A stretch of 64,000 nt of DNA from Dactylis glomerata (taxonomy: Eukaryota; Streptophyta; Magnoliopsida; Poales; Poaceae), in NCBI GenBank assembly GCA_007115705.1, contig QXEO01000247.1, positions 14,930,291-14,994,290 of the forward strand. Direction: 5' to 3'. Under the pieces are notes generated by a model. That model made no database searches and was not told the origin of the DNA. It worked only from the letters and a program-made list of their open reading frames with translations. Positions 48,320 through 57,608 of the stretch are shown in pieces (the stretch's first letter is position 1; each line of letters begins with the position of its first letter). A program made the translations under genes and the position numbers.

Positions 48320-48439
48320 TTAATTGAAACGGAGGTAGTAACCTCGGCTTAGGGATCAAATCTTTAGTCGTTTCTTATTCTAGTGAAGAATCTTTCCGTC
48401 ATTTCAAGAACAAGCTAAACAAGCTAAGAAAGGGATCAC

Positions 48440-48856
48440 CTTAGTTTGGAAGTCCACCGACTGGGTTTCGGCCTTGTACTTGCCCACAGCAATATCCTTG
48501 AAGGAAGGCTTGAGCGGGAGCGACGCGTCGACAAAGACGCCGTTGGCGAAGGCGACGCGCGGGCCACCGGCGGCGGAAGCGTCAGCGAGCACAACCTGCA
48601 CGACCATCTCGGAGAGCTCGTGGAGGCCCTCAGCGTTCCCTGGACCTGCAGCCCCGATTGTGGCGGCGATCTTGTCGCGGGTGGCGCCGCCAGCGCCGGC
48701 GGCGAGAAGGCTGAGCGCGACGTGGAGGGAGAGCGGGGAGAAGACGACGTTGCCGGAAGAGCCCTTGAGGCCGGAGGACGACGACATGGCGGAGGCGAGG
48801 CGGAGGGCGAAGCGGGTCTGGTGCTCGATGAGGAGACGGCTGTCGGTGGTTGCCAT
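48440..48856 (-). CDS. Serpin exon 1, N-terminal 139 residues
   Basis: The ATG at 48854-48856 sits in a good plant context (gccATGG). The 139 codons give [20 protein letters not shown], then '[20 protein letters not shown]' (helix B and shutter region, with the serpin NxxFSPxS motif). '[20 protein letters not shown]' and 'QSVDFQTK' follow. It ends at AAG|GTGATCC, the normal phase-0 plant serpin splice site, and continues with [11 protein letters not shown] in exon 2 at 24687. GC content is high, as in many cereal first exons. No signal peptide is seen, in line with cytosolic plant serpins. Larger plus-strand ORFs over this exon are shadows of its GC-rich sequence. Confidence 0.9.
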
Positions 48857-49225
48857 GGCCGAGGTGGTGATTCGTCCAACTGGAGACTTCAGGGTGCTTT
48901 GTCAGGGGTTCCTGAGAAAGAGTATAAATGGGGCTAGAGTGAGCGGAAAGTCTCGCAGGATCGGGGACAGGCAGCATCCGCATAAAGCAAAAAAAGAATT
49001 GTATTCCCTGACGCGCGCGATGTATAACCCCATTTCGCTTGAGCCATTTATGCTGTGGACTCCGCCCGTTTATCTGTGGTGGCAGGTTCGTTTGCTTTGT
49101 TGCGATTCTTTCGATCCATTGTAGGGGTGCATCTAAACCTGGCAATGGTTCTATTATGAGAACGTATCAACTATCAAGTACTCCAACCTGTGGAGTACTC
49201 TGGCTGCACCATCTGAGTCTTAGAC
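48857..49225 (-). promoter_or_regulatory. Serpin 5' flank
   Basis: On the minus strand AT-rich candidates for the TATA element are 'catttatactc' (about 48922-48932) and 'gcataaatgg' (about 49045). Neither is a perfect consensus. A retroposed sequence begins at 49226, so the undisturbed proximal promoter is at most about 370 bp. Confidence 0.35.
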
Positions 49226-50100
49226 GTGTACGATCTTTTTTTTTGACACTGTAATCCGCTCTTTATTCATAAGATAAAAACAAGTTACAAGTTACGAACG
49301 AACAGACCTTACAGAATTGAAAAGATAGGATAAACCTATGCAAAAAACCAGCGTCTATCCTCCTCCTTCGACACCACCAAAGCGAACGCCAAAGGGACGG
49401 AAGACAGATCACCACAACACCCGAGCTCGACGCGGCTCCATCGCTGATCAGCAGCTTTTCGGACCTCCAAAGTAGTTTGCCGGAGGCAAAACCATTGTCG
49501 TTGAAAGAATCAGACCGAGGCAACATGTCCTCGGACACGCGATCGAACTCCAGAACTGGTACCCCCCTACGACTACAACGTCGGGGGAGGAAATCAGAAC
49601 TGCCGGCCTCCATCCACAAACCCAGCATAGGATACACCATCTTCCGTCTGTCACATACGCAGACAAACGTCTGCACGTACTCCTGGACAACACATCCTTC
49701 CTGCTCCACCATGACGTCGGAGCCAATGCCATAGTAACGGGGACAGAGCAGGAGGATGAACACAACTGATGGGATCACCGCCTCCGCCTCGACGACACCA
49801 TCCAAGAAACTGAAAGCCGCCGATCCGAGGAATCGGCAAACACACGATGCCATCAACTCCGAGACGCCGCCATGAAGGACACCGCCGGTGTGGGAGTGGA
49901 GCTGAGGCAGATTTATTCGTCCGGGCGCCGCTCCCACCACCCCAACGGCGCTCCACGACCTGCAAAACCAAACCCTAACTACAGAGCGGAGAGACCGGAT
50001 CCCCCCTCCCCACCGCCGCCGGAGCAGGCGGAGGGAGAGGGGACCAGCACGGCCGATGGAGATCGGGTGGAAAAGGCGGCGCCTCCCTGATCGCCTCTGG
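49226..50100 (-). mobile_element. Poly(A) retroposon of unknown family
   Basis: A T9 run at 49236-49244, followed by 'tttatt' (AATAAA reversed, 49262-49267), marks the 3' end of a reverse-transcribed RNA on the minus strand. The sequence is GC-rich, transcript-like and without RT domains. The 5' end, near 50100, was set by the loss of this base style; no target duplication was found. It could be a truncated LINE or a retroposed host transcript. Confidence 0.5.
49263..49940 (-). CDS. Unrecognised 225-codon ORF in the retroposon
   Basis: It starts MVGAAPGRINLPQLHSHTGG and ends just at the AATAAA signal. It contains 'RRKMVYPMLGLWMEAGSSDF' and a Cys-rich, hydrophobic C-terminus (FCKVCSFVTCNLFLSYE). 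No known domain is apparent. The composition is unlike a typical globular protein, and alternative frames are also open. It may be only a chance ORF in GC-rich RNA-derived sequence. Confidence 0.25.
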   Translation of the reverse strand: MVGAAPGRINLPQLHSHTGGVLHGGVSELMASCVCRFLGSAAFSFLDGVVEAEAVIPSVVFILLLCPRYYGIGSDVMVEQEGCVVQEYVQTFVCVCDRRKMVYPMLGLWMEAGSSDFLPRRCSRRGVPVLEFDRVSEDMLPRSDSFNDNGFASGKLLWRSEKLLISDGAASSSGVVVICLPSLWRSLWWCRRRRIDAGFLHRFILSFQFCKVCSFVTCNLFLSYE

Positions 50101-50279
50101 CGGCTAGGTCAGGGAGCGAAGGAAAGGCAGAGGTTAGATCTAACTTGGTGGAAATTAACTAGTTCTCTTGCATGTACGTACTGCTGGTCAAGTTGCATGT
50201 ACTGCTGTATGTACTGCGGGTCGTTTTGTAAAAGTACCAGGAGAAGTGGCCGCACAATCGTAGCAAGTTTAATCATGTT

Positions 50280-50880
50280 CATAGTTTTAAAAACCGGACC
50301 GGTGATCGAACCGATGAGGCTGTTGGTTTAGGTTTTTACCGGTCGGACCACTGGTTCACTGATTCAAGGTCTGTTTTTTACGATATAAAGCATATATATT
50401 TACTCATAAATCCTGCAATAAATTGATAATTACGCATGCAACAAATATTTCAAATTTGCTATTTCAGACTTACATAGTAATAGCCAAGAGCTAATACGCA
50501 TATGTGCCTTCGCATGTCGTGCAAAGCGTAAAAAACCATATCATCTTTTTAGTGCTACCGAGTAATAACGTACAAAAGAACTGTGTTTATATGTTTTACA
50601 ATAATTATTCATAACTCAGATGGTAGTGGGCTTGTTTCCGCACAGCGGAGGTGCAGGGATGGAATCCCTCTCAGCCTTACTTAATTGTTCTTACAGCATT
50701 TAATTAAACCGGTTGAACCAGATGATGGCTTTTTTCTTAAAACCGGCGGTTGGACCATGGTTCGCCCGGTTTTCTCCAGTTCGTTGGCGGGGGCGGTCTA
50801 GTGCGCTTAACAGACCGGTGAGATCGCCGGTTCCGGTTTTTCCCGGTCCAACTAGTGAACCGGTCCGTTTTAAAACTATG
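50280..50880. mobile_element. hAT-like non-autonomous element, 601 bp
   Basis: It has perfect 13-bp terminal inverted repeats, catagttttaaaa and ttttaaaactatg. The 8-bp flanks atcatgtt (50272-50279) and atcatgtc (50881-50888) match in seven positions, which fits a hAT target duplication. Sub-terminal ACCGGT/CCGGTC blocks occur on both sides. The interior has no transposase. It is related to the element at 289-693. Confidence 0.75.
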
Positions 50881-50968
50881 ATCATGTCCCTTGCTAGGGC
50901 ATTCGTACCGCACTGCTCCTCGTACTGCGGGAGTATGGGACTGCAAATTGCTGCCATCGTACCGCACT

Positions 50969-51015
50969 GATTTTTTTTAGAGAAAAAGGCTCTAAAGAGC
51001 CCTGCTTTATATCAA
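50969..51015 (-). mobile_element. 47-bp LINE/SINE tail insertion
   Basis: A T8 run and 'agagaaaaaggctctaaaga' read on the minus strand as '...gagcctttttctctaaaaaaaa'. That is a poly(A)-ended retroposon tail. It is flanked by cgtaccgcact at 50958-50968 and 51016-51026, an 11-bp direct repeat. A third cgtaccgcact near 50905 weakens the argument slightly. Confidence 0.55.
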
Positions 51016-51026
51016 CGTACCGCACT

Positions 51027-51700
51027 AATCAATTCACTCCTCCATTAAGTCTCGAATATGTTCATGACAATCCTTCTTTTGTTATGCGAACCAAGTTCCG
51101 GAGACATCTTTATATCATTGGAATAAAGCGCCTAGAATTGCTACAATTTTTCAAAGAACGCATCTTGCTTAGATTATTGTTTTATGGCCATATCTTCTTC
51201 CATGGTTCCTGCAACACTAGACAGCCTAAGGAGTAAGTAAGGAACCGCGTAACTTTACATATGAACCGCTTATTTCTCCTGGAATTCGTCCGTTTGATTC
51301 ACAGCGAGTTCATAGACATTATTATGGCAATTGTTGCATTAGCACACTGTCTGAAGTTTAACTAGGTGGAAGGCAGACTAAAACCAAACCACCTATCGAT
51401 CTATGGGTTCAGCCCATTCCAATGCTTTGGTTTCAAACCAAATCCAACTGCTGCTTTGTGCCCAGACAGCTCGGCAGTTCGCGTGTGTACTAGCCAGCCT
51501 GGCAAGGCCTGCCACCATCCAATCCAATGGTGGTCCTTTTTGATAAATTATTTGAGAGGTGGTCTTTTTTGATAAAATATTGGAGGAAGTGATCTATTAT
51601 GTCAAAAATTCTCGAAAACGAGAAACACCGGACGCTAGGGCGCCAGGTCGATATCGCCCACCGTCCCCTGCTATTGGAGATTCGGATTTTCAAATTTTGC
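51027..51700. other. Non-coding, nothing recognised
   Basis: It is mixed AT-rich and neutral sequence, with no domain or RNA gene seen on either strand. It contains a short direct repeat 'ggtggtcctttttgataaa' / 'ggtggtcttttttgataaa' near 51530 and 51557. Confidence 0.4.
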
Positions 51701-51925
51701 AAAAACGTCCATCTACTTTATGCGAATTAGTCCGTAGTCCAAGGGAGACTGGGGTATAAATTCGAAAATCGGCCTGGAAACCCTAATCCTCCCAGATCGA
51801 ATCGCTCCCCCCGCTTCCCCGCCTCATTGCTCCAGATCCCGCAGCCGGCGGCCCTAAGGGCGACCATCCTCGACGGCCGTGCCTCCGCCCACAGCGCCTC
51901 CGCCCACCGACGCCCGCTTCTCCTC

Positions 51926-52118
51926 GATGGTCGGCTCCACCCCGACGTCGACAATCATCGACGGCCGGCTCCACGACGACTTCACGCTCCTCCCCGACGG
52001 CCAGCTCCACCCCGACGGTGACTATCGTTGACGGCCAGCCCCACCCTGACTTTGCGTTCCTCCCTGATGGCCAGCTCCACCCCGACTTCGCGTTCCTCCG
52101 CGACGGCCAGCTCCAACC
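51926..52118 (+). repeat. ~36-bp minisatellite, about 5.5 copies
   Basis: Units start 'gacggccagctccaccccga' and vary at several positions. In one frame they read repeats of DGQLHPDF, but the frame is interrupted near 52015. A TATA-like 'ggtataaatt' at about 51752 precedes it. The stretch may be a decayed or captured gene piece; no intact coding sequence can be supported. Confidence 0.6.
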
Positions 52119-52199
52119 CACCCCTACGGCCACCATTGTCGATCTGGATGGAACCAGATCTGTTGGTGGCACCTTCTTCTCTGTTCATTTTGGTCTCCC

Positions 52200-53023
52200 T
52201 ATGGATCTTTGTAGTTATAGCTAGTGTTTCTTTTGAAGATTTGTGAAGATCTTTTCAGATTATATGGATTTAGACTGTTGTTTGTATAGTTCTGTTTGAA
52301 AAAATGTGAAGATGTTTTGTTGGATCTTGTTGAAAACAAATATCAGCTGCATCTTTGAATCTTTTTCATACAAAGGGATGTTACTCATGATAATATATAA
52401 AGAACTTTTTACTGTGTTAGAAAGATTATTACGAATTTCTGAAGAACTTTGTAATAACATAAAAGGATCCAAACCGCGAAATCTGGAGAACTTTATAGAT
52501 CTGAAGGACGAGTTGATCACAAACCGATAAAGCAAAGGGTTGTTTTTGTAAAAAAGTTCTCACCAATCTTGATGCACAGGCTGGATGGGATGGTGAGAGA
52601 TAAAGGCCGGGCACCATAGCGTCTGGACAAAATCCGGGTTGAAAAATTCCCAATGAGATAGCTTCTTTACTTCCCTCCACCAGGTTGAGTGAGTCACATT
52701 GATCACATGTTTTCTTGAAATTGACTGGACTTCGAAGATTTTTTTTGGAACAACTTCGTGAGCATATAGGATGTGGAGATCTACTTGCAATATTTTTCTT
52801 TGAATTTTTTAACATTTTTAAATATTTTGAAAATGCATTTTAAAGAAAGAAAGAAAGCATATACATCTGGGAGCGAAAAGGCCCAAAACGCCTTGTCCAA
52901 ATCATTGTTGCAATTTTGTTCGGTTGAGTATGAACTTTTTTTTTGAACTCGAGTATGAACTTTTGTTTATGTGTAGATGCAATTTATTTCACTGGCTTTG
53001 TTCCCTGCATGCTAAAATTATCA
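52200..53023. other. AT-rich non-coding
   Basis: Only short ORFs are present, with no recognised family. It separates the minisatellite from the gypsy element. A duplicated phrase 'gagtatgaacttttt' occurs near 52927 and 52953. Confidence 0.4.
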
Positions 53024-53148
53024 GTGCGCTACTGGCGGCGCCCCGTGCGCCGAATCTGGAGCCCATGGGCGAGCTACTCTATATGGGCGTCGACGGGCTC
53101 AGTCCTCTGGCGATCGGAGTCGATGAAGCTGAACATGACCATGTCAAT

Positions 53149-53166
53149 TGGCGCCGACCGTGGGGA
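53149..53166 (+). promoter_or_regulatory. Primer-binding site of the RT-less gypsy element
   Basis: TGGCGCCGACCGTGGGGA shares TGGCGCCG and the GGGGA end with the tRNA-Asp complement. It follows 'catgaccatgtcaa', which would be the 5' LTR end. Confidence 0.65.
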
Positions 53167-53214
53167 CGACGGGATCTGGATCTACGGATTCGCCGGCTCC
53201 ATCACCAACCGCAA

Positions 53215-53445
53215 CCAAGATCGGCATCGACACCGCCGTCGGCATCGCTGCGTCGACCAACGACAACACCACTTCCAAGATCGGCATCGACACCGCCGTC
53301 GGCATCGCTGCGCCGACCAACGTCGGCACCCCCGTCAAGATCGACGCTACCGTCGGCATCGCTGCGTCGACCAACGACGACACCACTTCCAAGATCGGCA
53401 TCGACACCATCGCCGGCATCGCTGTGCCGGCCATCGTCCACACCA
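53215..53445 (+). repeat. Leader repeats, about 4 copies of ~57 bp
   Basis: Units start 'aagatcggcatcgac' and contain 'gtcggcatcgctgcg'. Unit lengths are about 54-63 bp. The stretch is open in the gag frame but lies upstream of the first gag ATG. It may be untranslated leader. Confidence 0.8.
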
Positions 53446-53450
53446 GCCCG

Positions 53451-56400
53451 ATGGAATTCGAGACTGGCGCCGTCGAATCGACTGTCATCGACGGCATCTC
53501 GCCAAGCACCATCAACCTCACCTCGACGATGAGCGCCATCGACCCCGTCCCGAGCGCGGCAAGGGCAGCGCCCGAAGGCTACGACATGGCCTTCGGACTG
53601 TTCAATTTCCATGTGGACAGCAATGGAGCAATGGAACTGCTCTCCATCGGCGAATCGGCTCCGCTCGTGGCCGAAGCGACGACACCACCATCCGTCGGGG
53701 GTAAACCCTCGGCAAGCGCGTCACTAGCGCCGTCGAAGGAGGAGCTGAGACTGAAGATTTCGACCCCATCAGTAGGGTCGAACGATTTCGAAGATCCGCC
53801 TCCATCCCCGACCACCGCATACTGCGTCGACTGCGACGCGTACCACTACATAGGCGCCGGAGATTTCTCACTCCATGAGATCGCCGGCTGTGAAGATCCG
53901 CGGGGGGGTACAGCAGCTATCTACCCAACGATATCCGAGTGCGATCGGGCTCTCAACGCCCTCACGCTTCGTACGGCACCCTATGATCCTGACTACGTCG
54001 AAGGATTATACTCGGACTACACGTGCTCTGACGACGACGACGACGTCTACCCCGAAGCTAAGGGGAAAATCGGCAATTCGGTGAGCTCTGCCTCACTATG
54101 CGAATCTAGCGCATCCAGCGACGGCTATATGGCTGATCATGACTCTGACTTCATGGTCGAAATCGGGCCCTACGTCGAAAACGACGATGTCTATCCTCCA
54201 GCGCTGGGCGAGATCAGCGATGACTCGACCCCGTGGCCCGGGGGCCACTGCATGATGGCATCGCACAACGACGGAAACGACAACGACGGTCGAAACCGAT
54301 CAGACAGCGGTCGCCAAGTGGTCACACATGACCAGATCCGGTTCGCAAGAAGGGTCTATGCGGGCGAAGTAAACTTCGGACCCAACCCAAGTCCAAGCGA
54401 TCTGGCTGCACTCCGATTCGTCGTTCAGGAGCAAAAAGATCAGATCAGCGCTGATAGGCGAGTGTTGGAACGACGCAGAGAGGAGGCCGATGCATCCAGC
54501 AGGAGGAGGGCAGAAAGGTCATCGCATTACTCTTCGAGCGTTCAGCACAGATCAAGATCGCGCACTCAGCAGGGGGCCGATATGCAGAATGTCACTCGAA
54601 ACCTTGAGACAGAATTCAACGAAGCCGAGTTAATGCCCAAGACAAAGGAAGCAGCAATCATGGCTGCGGCGGCATACATTGCGGCAAACGCGTCGAACGG
54701 TGACGAACATATGCGACACCTGCGAAATCTAGCACTCGAAGGAGTGAGAGTACTGCAAGGCACGCCTGGCTCAGCACATGATGCGACAACAGCAAGAGCC
54801 GCTCCACCACCGGAACAGGCTAGGCACCCAGCACCAGCGCCAGCCGTAGCGCCTCGGACGCATGTGGTCGAACCTCTCAACGGAGAGCTTCGGCATGGCC
54901 TGGCCCAGCATAGAGTCGACCAAGGGCGAGCGCGACGCGAGGCGGAAGCGTTCGGCGGTCCCAGCGACGGACTCTGCGGGGCAGAATGCTTTAGCCTTTT
55001 GATCCGCTCGGCACCATTGCCGAAAGGAATCAAGCTCAGCGACGGCGTAGTCAAGTTCAACGGGCAGCAGGATCCCCGAATTTGGCTAGATGATTTCATG
55101 ACCGCTGTCAAGATTAGCGGCGGATCCAGAGACAACGCTCTCCAGTTGTTATCACTGCACCTAAAAGATAACGCAAGGGCATGGTTGAATAATCTCGCCC
55201 AAGACAGCATTCGCTCCTGGGAAGAGTTTCGGCAAGCGTTTATCGCAAATTTCCGAGGCACCTCACGACGCCCTACGTCGTTCGAAGAGCTTCGCTTATG
55301 CGTGCAGAAGACCGGCGAAAACCTGAGGTCATACATCTCACGATGGATCAGCCTTCGGAACACGACAGAGAATATCTCGCCCGAAAGGGCCATTGATGCA
55401 TTTCGGGACGGCTTATTTCGGCGTGACTTCAAGGAGGAACTGGGGCGCTGCAAGCCCAGAACCATCGACCACCTCATGAGTTTGGCGAACGAATGGGCCG
55501 ATGGCGAGGACTCCATCTCGGCTCCCAGAAGCCGCCGTCGATCAGCAGAACACAATGGCGATGCGAAGGATCAGTTCCATCCCGGATCTCGGAAGAAAGG
55601 TCGCCGAAGCCGCTACGACAACACGGAAAACGTAGACATGATAGCAGCTGGCTACGTCCACGAAGACCGCGACGACAATCGCGACTTACCACGACGAGGA
55701 AATACTTACTACGGCAGCAGCAGCCGTGACTCGAAACCCAGCAAGGAGTGGCGTCGCCGGCAGCCACAGCTGTCGGCAGAAGAGATGCTCGACAGCGGAT
55801 GCCCAAGGCACACGTACCTCGACAAGGACGGAGTACGAAAACCTGCACACCTCCTCATCGAGTGCAGGGAATTCCTTCGCCTCAACCGAGCACTTCAGGA
55901 GAGGATGAATGTCGAGCAACCAGTGGCAGGGGCGATAGCCTACAACGCTCCACCACCACCACCGAATCCACCAGCAAATGTCGTACAGCAAAGCCATCAG
56001 GCCGCTACGATCCAGCAAGCCGAGCAGCGACAGCCGGCCAACGAGGAAGAAGAGTTCCCGCCTCCAAGAGGTTTCGTGCCCATGATTCAGAGGGGGCGCC
56101 CGACGAACAAAGTTCGGCGGAAACGCGCGAGAGAAGTATTCCACGCCGAGCACGCGCCACCAGCTACTCCCGAATATCTGAATTGGTCCGAACACCCGAT
56201 TGGTTTCGACCGGTCAGATCATCCACCGAAGATACCACGCCCAGGACACCATGCTCTGGTTCTTGAGGCGCAGATAGGGGGCTTCACCTCGAAAAAGGTG
56301 TTCATGGACGGAGGCAGCAGCTTGAACCTAATCTATGCAGACACGCTGCGAAAGATCAAGATTCCACTAAACAATCTCCTACCAACAGAGACCTCCTTCC

Positions 56401-56843
56401 ACGGAATCGTCCCGGGAAAGCCAACGTATCCATTGGGGGCGATACACCTCGACGTCATCTTCGGCACTAAAGCAAACTTCAGAAAGGAGAAGATCGAATT
56501 CGAGGTGGTCGACTGGCCCTCGCAGTACCATGCCATCCTCGGGCGACCAGCGTTCGCCCGATTCATGGCCGTACCCCACTACGCCTACCTCAAGTTACGG
56601 ATGCCCGCAAACAGAGGACCACTGACGATCAGCGGCAGCTTTGCGCGGTCAGAAAACTGCGACAAGGACTTCAACGACATGTCCCAGACTTTCGGAGTGC
56701 ACGAGGAATTGCACCACATTCGAGAAGCCACTGTCATGGACATCGATCCACCGGCGCAGCAGAACGCCCCAGATCTGTCTTTCGATGCCACCAAAGACAC
56801 CCGTGGAACGCCGCGCAGCTGCGCCGCTTCTACCCTTAGCTAA
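53451..56843 (+). CDS. Gypsy gag-protease polyprotein, intact
   Basis: The first in-frame ATG is at 53451 (MEFETGAVES); the frame is open from a TTG within the primer site at 53148. An acidic N-terminal region precedes the capsid domain at about 55030-55500: 'KFNGQQDPRIWLDDFMTAVK', 'DNARAWLNNLAQDSIRSWEE' and 'FRDGLFRRDFKEELGRCKP'. A Cys/His cluster (CPRHTYLDKDGVRKPAHLLIEC) replaces the usual CCHC knuckle. The aspartic protease near 56295 has FMDGGSSLNLIYA, with DGGS as in many plant gypsy enzymes, and ILGRPAFARF. The ORF ends at TAA 56843 with no RT following. With no lesion over 1131 codons, the copy appears young. It presumably supplies particle protein and needs RT/IN from a partner element. 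Confidence 0.9.
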   Translation: MEFETGAVESTVIDGISPSTINLTSTMSAIDPVPSAARAAPEGYDMAFGLFNFHVDSNGAMELLSIGESAPLVAEATTPPSVGGKPSASASLAPSKEELRLKISTPSVGSNDFEDPPPSPTTAYCVDCDAYHYIGAGDFSLHEIAGCEDPRGGTAAIYPTISECDRALNALTLRTAPYDPDYVEGLYSDYTCSDDDDDVYPEAKGKIGNSVSSASLCESSASSDGYMADHDSDFMVEIGPYVENDDVYPPALGEISDDSTPWPGGHCMMASHNDGNDNDGRNRSDSGRQVVTHDQIRFARRVYAGEVNFGPNPSPSDLAALRFVVQEQKDQISADRRVLERRREEADASSRRRAERSSHYSSSVQHRSRSRTQQGADMQNVTRNLETEFNEAELMPKTKEAAIMAAAAYIAANASNGDEHMRHLRNLALEGVRVLQGTPGSAHDATTARAAPPPEQARHPAPAPAVAPRTHVVEPLNGELRHGLAQHRVDQGRARREAEAFGGPSDGLCGAECFSLLIRSAPLPKGIKLSDGVVKFNGQQDPRIWLDDFMTAVKISGGSRDNALQLLSLHLKDNARAWLNNLAQDSIRSWEEFRQAFIANFRGTSRRPTSFEELRLCVQKTGENLRSYISRWISLRNTTENISPERAIDAFRDGLFRRDFKEELGRCKPRTIDHLMSLANEWADGEDSISAPRSRRRSAEHNGDAKDQFHPGSRKKGRRSRYDNTENVDMIAAGYVHEDRDDNRDLPRRGNTYYGSSSRDSKPSKEWRRRQPQLSAEEMLDSGCPRHTYLDKDGVRKPAHLLIECREFLRLNRALQERMNVEQPVAGAIAYNAPPPPPNPPANVVQQSHQAATIQQAEQRQPANEEEEFPPPRGFVPMIQRGRPTNKVRRKRAREVFHAEHAPPATPEYLNWSEHPIGFDRSDHPPKIPRPGHHALVLEAQIGGFTSKKVFMDGGSSLNLIYADTLRKIKIPLNNLLPTETSFHGIVPGKPTYPLGAIHLDVIFGTKANFRKEKIEFEVVDWPSQYHAILGRPAFARFMAVPHYAYLKLRMPANRGPLTISGSFARSENCDKDFNDMSQTFGVHEELHHIREATVMDIDPPAQQNAPDLSFDATKDTRGTPRSCAASTLS

Positions 56844-56983
56844 CAAAGTTGTCTCCTCTACCCCCTCTACTATGTAATCAGGCGTCGGCAGCAGTCCGCG
56901 CCCAACATTGTGCCTTCGGCACCAAGCAATAAAATTCAAGTTCCTCACTCCATGAGTCAACATATTCACATATTCACCCACGC

Positions 56984-57420
56984 TCGGGGGCTCAGCCTTC
57001 CGACCCACGCTCGGGGGCTTCGACCCACGCTCGGGGGCTTTCGACCCACGCTCGGGGGCTCAGCCTTCCGACCCATGCTCGGGGGCTTTCGCCCACGCTC
57101 GGGGGCTCAGCCTTTCGACCCACGCTCGGGGGCTCAGCCTTTCGACCCACGCTCGGGGGCTTTTGACCCACGCTCGGGGGCTCAACCTTTCGACCCATGC
57201 TCGGGGCTTTCGCCCACGCTCGGGGGCTCAGCCTTTCGACCCACGCTCGGGGGCTTTCGACCCACGCTCGGGGGCTCAACCTTTCGACCCATGCTCGGGG
57301 ACTTTCGACCCACGCTCGGGGGCTTTCGACCCACGCTCGGGGGCTCAGCTTTTCGACCCACGCTCGGGGGCTTTCGACCCACGCTCGGGGGCTCGGCCAT
57401 TCGACCCACACTCGAGGACT
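56984..57420. repeat. Tandem array of 21/27-bp units, ~19 copies
   Basis: Every unit contains (a)cccacgctcgggggct, followed either by ttcg (about 21 bp) or by cagcctttcg (about 27 bp). The two lengths alternate irregularly. Units differ by single bases. The core ctcgggggct is the same as in the polypurine tract before the 3' LTR (cactcgggggctac). Long ORFs here on both strands are repeat artefacts. Confidence 0.93.
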
Positions 57421-57608
57421 TCGCCTACGCTCTGGGGCCGCGCTCGATCAGCTCACGTTTGGGGGACACGTTCTCTCGACCTACGCTGGAGAACTTTCGC
57501 CTTCCTAATCGATGCTCGAAGTCTCTGCCTTTTCAACACAGTCGAATATAAACACAGGTATACAATATATGTACAGAGTGAAGATACAGACACAACAACA
57601 AAGCTAGC

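Larger units (their letters stand above)
24688..48439 (-). other. Serpin intron, 23,752 bp, filled with transposons
   Basis: The donor is AAG|GTGATCC at 48440/48439 and the acceptor TTGATCCAG|GCT at 24688/24687, phase 0. This is the position where plant serpin genes carry their single intron. The contents, in plus-strand order, are unique sequence, a copia RNase H fragment, old gypsy DNA, a split LTR with a 10-kb copia element, gypsy gag remains, a Stowaway MITE and a Helitron. Identified transposons cover most of the length. Whether the intron is spliced efficiently is unknown. Confidence 0.75.

Noticed and set aside
23788..48856. Reading the two serpin exons as two separate truncated genes
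   Set aside because: Splice donor, acceptor, phase 0 and family intron position all match a single gene, and neither half repeats the other.
48446..49124. Plus-strand ORFs of 163 and 216 residues over serpin exon 1
   Set aside because: The high-GC antisense of exon 1 gives open frames. The minus strand encodes the conserved serpin sequence with a correct splice donor.
54566..55555. 329-residue minus-strand ORF
   Set aside because: It is the antisense shadow of the intact gag-protease frame, which carries the recognisable capsid domain.
56984..57420. Possible CRISPR-like array
   Set aside because: Repeats are directly adjacent, with no unique spacers, and the context is a plant retroelement.
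56910..57551. 213-residue ORF and minus-strand partners rich in PTLGGFRP / SPRAWVE
   Set aside because: These are products of the 21/27-bp tandem array, open on both strands. There is no start context or conserved domain.
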